A stretch of 64,000 nt of DNA from Gnomoniopsis sp. IMI 355080 (lineage: Eukaryota; Ascomycota; Sordariomycetes; Diaporthales; Gnomoniaceae), in contig JAPEVC010000016.1 in assembly GCA_027946555.1 (NCBI GenBank), forward strand, positions 62,001 to 126,000. The letters are read 5' to 3'. The notes beneath the pieces are model-generated. The model did no database searches. It saw only the letters and a program-made list of their open reading frames with translations, and was not told the DNA's origin. Every line of letters starts with the position of its first letter. The stretch's first letter is position 1. Of this stretch, positions 59,636-64,000 are shown one piece after another. Position numbers and translations under genes: made by a program.

Positions 59636-60952
59636 CTTAAAGGGCCATGATAGAAGGACGATGCGATAAGTCAGGAGCTGTTGATGTCTCGTTATCTCCA
59701 GTCCAACAAAGAGAGGTGCAGTCGAGCTTGTCTCGAGATGTCTTGAACCAGCGGGTATGTGTTGGCAGACAGTGGAGAGAGAGTCTTTGCAGACTCCTCC
59801 AGAGACCAGTTTGATTGGATTCATGGTGGTTTACGGGAGGCAATCACCCGAATGCACTACACCGGTCTGACTACACCGTACCTTCCCCAACAGGCTCCAA
59901 GAGGCATGGGAGGTCATCGTACCTGCCTAGCCCTCCCTATAAAGATCTCGGGCGCCCAATGTTTAGTTGACTTGGATCTTCAGGAGACTACTCAGGTAGG
60001 CTTCAGTCAAACAGAGTCAGTCCCCTGAGAGTCCCCTGAGACAAGGGCGACAGAGACAAATAGCAATACATAAATCATACGAATGAGATAACGCAGGAGA
60101 CAATATTGCAAGGACATGAGGAGCACTTTTCGCCTTCGTTTGATTTTAGGCAGACCGTTTAAAAAAAAGACAAGTGCAGGAACGAGGTAGTCTAACCTTG
60201 CTAGACTATAGCTAGTCCAATATCAAGGCAAATCCTCCACATCAAGAAGACGGAAGAGCAAAGAAAGCCAGATGCCAGCATGTTTCAACACCTACCTACC
60301 GAGCTGTCTACCAACTCAGCAGGCAAAGGCATAAATATCTCCACCTATGTCTCAGCTTTTCATTAAGCCTCCTCCGCGCCCATCACCATAATCCCTGCGT
60401 CGCGGCCAAACGAATGTAGATCTCAGAATGAAACTGAAGCCAGATGGAGCAACTGACGTCCAGAGATTAACGAAGGATCCTGTAAATTTTCTCTGCGAGA
60501 AAACACCAACGACACGAGAATCGTGTCCGACCATCTAGCAGACTCATCCGGACAAAACGTCCAGTCCGTGCTGTGGTTCGGGCGTCTCAACTGATTGAAA
60601 GAAGAAAGGAGAAATAACAAACCGAAAAGCTCCCGCAAATTTTCAAGAGACGTCGTTGCAAACGCCGACCCGCTCTGCTTACATCAGCCGCACGTGAGAA
60701 CGCTAGACACAGGGAAGGCAGGGGAGGAGCGATGAGCAACGACTTGTCTCTCATTGGCCGAATCTTACCGAGGAAGGAGCCGACCGGGTCGGGTACGGAT
60801 GTAGCTGGTGCATCATCGACCTGCTCGTCTGCGGATCTTCAACCTCATCTTCAATTTGCCCGTCGATGCTGGTCGTCAATTGACCGTCTCCACACAAGAA
60901 AAGCGTCACAACAACAGACCATACGCGGTTCACCACACCACACTTGATCAAA
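59636..60952. other. Intergenic region, 1.3 kb, SDHC promoter side
   Basis: No coding-quality ORF. The last 200 bp before the SDHC ATG are rich in CA/ACC and are probably its leader. Confidence 0.55.
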
Positions 60953-61600
60953 ATGATCACTTCAAGAGCAGGCCTCACGGCCCTTCGACGAGGTAAGCTG
61001 CTGCCCTATCAACCACGCGGGAGCACTGTGTTTCCTTCAGGATGCTCGCGAGAAAGCTCCAGACACCTGTGATCGATGGGCACTAACGATACCACAGCCG
61101 GAAAGCCGTCCAACTTCTTTACCCCGGCAGCAACCGTTATCCAAGCCCGCCGCTCCGCAGCCACCCAGCCCATGACGCCCAGCGAGTCGCAAGCCCTCCT
61201 TGCGCAACAGCGTCTCCGACGGCCCGTCTCGCCCCACCTTGAGATCTACGACAAGAACCAAACCTGGTTTGGCTCTTCCATCTTCCAGCGCTTCACCGGC
61301 ATGATCTTCACTGGTGGCCTGTACGCTTACAGCATCGGCTACCTCGTCGCGCCGCTCGCGGGTTGGCACCTCGAGAGCGCTTCCGTGGCGGCGGCTTTCG
61401 CGACGCTGCCTTTCGTGGTGAAGGGTGGCATTAAGATGGGGTTGGCGTGGCCCTTTGTGTTCCACGGCTTAAACGGAATCAAGCACTTGGTGCACGACAG
61501 CACTGCGAAGGGGTTCAGGAAGGTCATCATCAAGAGGAATGAGTACATCATCTGGGGATCATCGACAGTGGTGGCATTGGGGTTGGCGTTTCTACTGTAG
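60953..61600 (+). CDS. sdhC: Succinate dehydrogenase cytochrome b subunit (SDHC), divergent
   Basis: Two exons, 60953-60992 and 61098-61600 (105-bp intron GTAAGC...CTAAC...CACAG), encode 180 residues. The short first exon starts an Arg/Ala-rich mitochondrial presequence (MITSRAGLTALRR), as in other fungal SDHC genes. The mature part has 'RPVSPHLEIYDKNQTWFGSS', then 'IFQRFTGMIFTGGLYAYSIG' (first helix), 'GWHLESASVAAAFATLP', 'FVFHGLNGIKHL' with His136 (heme-ligand position in homologues) and His143, and a last helix ending at the C-terminus. Family role: with SDHD it anchors complex II in the inner membrane and forms the ubiquinone site. Compared with the usual 'SSLxRITG' motif, this copy has 'SSIFQRFTG', one residue longer between Ser and Arg, and 'FHGLNG' in place of 'FHSFNG'. 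It may be an SDHC paralogue rather than the main subunit. Confidence 0.88.
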
Positions 61601-62661
61601 ACGACGACCTCGCAAGACTTATGTGTGAGAGATACAAATACCAACGAACCGGCTTTGACCATCATTGTCCTGTTTCAGGCCTTCGGGGTTTTCAACAGTA
61701 GCGTATGAAAATATCTCCCATGCCTAGGAGACATCATGACTGCCAACCCTCTCTGAATTGCAAAAGTTGTTATATTCGAGGCATGGTAGACGGGACAGAA
61801 AACGATTTCAAGTCTTCGGACAATGACCTGAGATCTGCATATATTTCCGTGGACTCGATTATAACAAATCCAAATTCTTTCGTTTTGGACAACAAAGGGC
61901 CCTGATCTCAAGTGCCCACTCACCTGAACCCTATCGCCTTCTTAATACCAACATTGCTTGCAATCATGAGGCTCGCATGAAACGCATAATTCAAATATGG
62001 CTGCGTGGATACATGCTAGATGGCGCCCAGCTAATCAGAAACATCACTGGGAAATGCCAGGCCCTATTTCTTTCAAAGCCAAAGTCCGCACACTCCCGTG
62101 TGGGCCTCATCTGTCTCACGCATCATGTCGGCAAAGTCCGCTTCAGCACGTCCTTCTCGCCTGCGACTTTGTCCAATTACTCCTTGAATCCTATTGCAGC
62201 TGCCATCTCCAATCGTGCACCCAGGTCAAGTGCCACTTCATGAGTCGTCATGGCTCGAGATGTGTCTGCTTAATCCCGTGAGAAGTGCCGCTACATTTCT
62301 GAGATCTGAGGAACAGGTGATAACAGAGATCGTATACCGAGCAGGGCAAAGGCGAGGTGATGAGACGAGGCGACAAGCAGATTGAAGTAGTCATTAGTGA
62401 ATATCATTCCCCCACTGGTAGCATGCTGCTCCATAACGCCTACTGAGGTATCAGTGATCAAAGTAACGCCTTTTGTCCGTTCCGTCCTGGAATGAACCCG
62501 TAAAACGCCAACAGGAGCCCAACCGACCTTCACAGCCGAATCGAGATTGCAGAAATAACCGACTGTCACCAGTTTTGACTAGTGACTGCAGCAAAGAACC
62601 TACGGGAGGCCCTGCTTCACTCGAGTCTGTCCGCCTACTCTTCCAGCTCCAGGACGGCACC
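61601..62661. other. Intergenic region, 1.1 kb (convergent gene ends)
   Basis: 3' flanks of SDHC and TAF6. No recognisable gene. Confidence 0.55.
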
Positions 62662-64000
62662 CTACTCATCCTTAAACGCTTTGGCGTCCAACACCTGCCT
62701 GTTCAACCTCCCATTCTGCAGACTAAAGACCGCCCTTCCGATTCTCGGACCTAGGAAGTTTTCTAGCTCCGCGGAAGCATTCTCTCCCACAGCATTATCG
62801 ACCCCGTTCATCATATCTATCTCATTCTTCTCTACCGTCTGTATAGCCTTGACGATGGCGCCGAGGAGCATGTCGAACTCCATTTTGGAGACCTTCTCCT
62901 GCAGCTGGGACAGGATCATTTCATCAAAGGCTTTGAGGTTGGGGAGCAGCAGCACCCGCACTGACATCGGCCCACCGGCTGCTGATAGGCCGTTCACCGC
63001 GCCGAAGAGCACCGCAGCGGGCTTTGAAGGGTCCAGGAAGTACTTCAGACAGGTCCTCGTAAGCTTGGGTCGCAGACGCGTATTTGACTTGCTGTAATTT
63101 TTGGCGATCTTGCCAAGAACATTTGAAGACAGCTCTCGTAGCTCGTACTGCTCCTTCACTGCATCAGTGCCCTCATCCGACCCTAGCTTTTTGCTCATCA
63201 AGCACGTCAACACCGGCGCACTCAGCGGCGAGGCATACGGATCGAGGAAGAGATTATCGTTGTCGATGAGCGCGTTTGTAAGCTCCATCATCTGGCGGAG
63301 CACGAACGCATCGTCCAGCCTATGGGTGACCTGATTCGCAATGAAGTTGACAAAGTATGGAACAAGTTGGTGCAGCCCAGGGTCGGAACGGACAGACTGT
63401 AGTGCTGCCTCGCGCAGTTGGCGAACCTCATCGTCGATGTTGTCGTCAAGAATGGCTGACTGGATCTTGTCGAAATATAGGACGAGTTCCTTCGAGATGA
63501 TGTGTCTAACGTGCGGTCTGAAGGAAACGTTGTCGTTTCCAGCCAGGGCGGCCAGAGCAGGATTAGCGCCAGGGCCCTTGGGCACCAACTCTTGCGAGCG
63601 GGACTCGGCGGTCGATGGGTTCTGAGGGATATTGGGCTGGACGCCTTCTATGGCGAGCCAGTGTGCTAATTTAGAAGAGGCCGAGGTCAGTTCTCTGAAA
63701 GTTCTTGTACAGGAAGGGGGATGGCACCAACCTGTGAACGTAGCATCCCGCGGCACCTTGGGCAGGGGCGCATTGATGAGCTTCTCAAAATCGACTTCCT
63801 CGTCTTCGATGTAGAACAGCGGCTGGCCAGGGCCCATGCTCGCCTCGCCATATTTCAATGGGCGTGTTGAGTCGTATCCGTAAAGGGGTTCGACTTCCAG
63901 CACCTTCAATGCCTGCGCCACGTCCTGGATGGTGAGGGTGGTGCGGCCGGCCTGGCGCATGGAGCGCAGACTTTCTATGATGACCTGCCCAAGGCGATAC
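62662..64000 (-). CDS. taf6: TFIID/SAGA subunit TAF6, C-terminal part (5' end outside window)
   Basis: Minus-strand exons 64000-63732 (continuing beyond the edge) and 63665-62662, separated by a 66-bp in-frame intron (GTTGGT...ATTAG). The visible protein begins within the histone fold ('LGQVIIESLRSMRQAGRTTL', 'VAQALKVLEVEPLYGY') and continues 'PLKYGEASMGPGQPLFYIED' and 'EKLINAPLPKVPRDATFT', joined by splicing to 'AHWLAIEGVQPNIPQNP', a signature of TAF6. The TAF6 C-terminal HEAT-repeat domain follows ('HHIISKELVLYFDKI'-type segment, 'LVPYFVNFIANQVTHRL', 'LRQMMELTNALIDN', 'SNTRLRPKLTRTCLKYFL', 'GAVNGLSAAGG'). Family role: pairs with TAF9 in TFIID and SAGA for RNA polymerase II transcription. 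Without the splice the frame stays open, so automatic annotation could miss the intron. Confidence 0.95.
   Translation of the reverse strand, partial: YRLGQVIIESLRSMRQAGRTTLTIQDVAQALKVLEVEPLYGYDSTRPLKYGEASMGPGQPLFYIEDEEVDFEKLINAPLPKVPRDATFTGWCHPPSCTRTFRELTSASSKLAHWLAIEGVQPNIPQNPSTAESRSQELVPKGPGANPALAALAGNDNVSFRPHVRHIISKELVLYFDKIQSAILDDNIDDEVRQLREAALQSVRSDPGLHQLVPYFVNFIANQVTHRLDDAFVLRQMMELTNALIDNDNLFLDPYASPLSAPVLTCLMSKKLGSDEGTDAVKEQYELRELSSNVLGKIAKNYSKSNTRLRPKLTRTCLKYFLDPSKPAAVLFGAVNGLSAAGGPMSVRVLLLPNLKAFDEMILSQLQEKVSKMEFDMLLGAIVKAIQTVEKNEIDMMNGVDNAVGENASAELENFLGPRIGRAVFSLQNGRLNRQVLDAKAFKDE

Noticed and set aside
1..64000. Transposons, CRISPR array, rRNA genes, secondary-metabolite core genes, viral insertions
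   Set aside because: No transposase or polymerase motifs, regular spaced repeats, rRNA sequence or PKS/NRPS domains were seen on either strand.

Overview
The window is nuclear DNA of a filamentous ascomycete (Pezizomycotina). Protein genes carry short spliceosomal introns (52-170 bp, GT...AG, with CTAAC/CTGAC-like branch sites near the acceptor), lie on both strands with 0.3-2 kb spacers, and encode typically fungal proteins (Egh16-like surface protein, GH92 mannosidases, SAT4/Pth11-type rhodopsin-domain protein, URC4, Mim1, Gtr1). Class-level placement is not proven; dispersed TACCTAGGTA elements and the gene set would fit a Sordariomycete. Gene models below were assembled by hand from the reading frames and splice signals; none is backed by transcripts.

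Left part (1-15.2 kb), secretory/accessory flavour: the 5' part of a phosphoinositide-specific phospholipase C (cut by the window edge), a secreted GH92 alpha-mannosidase, an Egh16/MAS-type secreted protein behind a TATA box, a tRNA-Pro(AGG) with a 12-nt intron, an SDR oxidoreductase, and a second, distantly related GH92 mannosidase with five introns.

Centre (16.6-46 kb), mostly conserved cell biology: Gtr1/RagA GTPase (TORC1 signalling), p47/Shp1 (Cdc48 adaptor), Mim1 and Oxa1 (outer and inner mitochondrial membrane biogenesis), URC4 (uracil catabolism), then a 6.5-kb stretch with no recognisable gene, a rhodopsin-domain membrane protein, a divergent pair of RNA-processing genes (eIF4A-III/FAL1 and SF3a60/PRP9), and a full-length KDM5/Lid2 histone demethylase of six exons.

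Right part (46-64 kb): SLX1 nuclease subunit, a heme catalase, two related small secreted cysteine-containing proteins (one apparently intact with three exons, one with a disrupted last exon), a 1,043-residue protein of unknown function, a possible 40-residue one-helix membrane peptide, an unusual SDHC subunit, and the C-terminal part of TAF6 running off the right edge.

There is no operon logic; the only context-based pairings are FAL1/SF3a60 (350-bp shared promoter) and the two small secreted proteins. No transposon, CRISPR array or rRNA gene was recognised. The most novel material is the small secreted protein pair at 52.9-54.9 kb; other points worth checking are the divergent SDHC, the duplicated T-arm in the tRNA trailer, and the N-terminal histidine of the Egh16-like protein.
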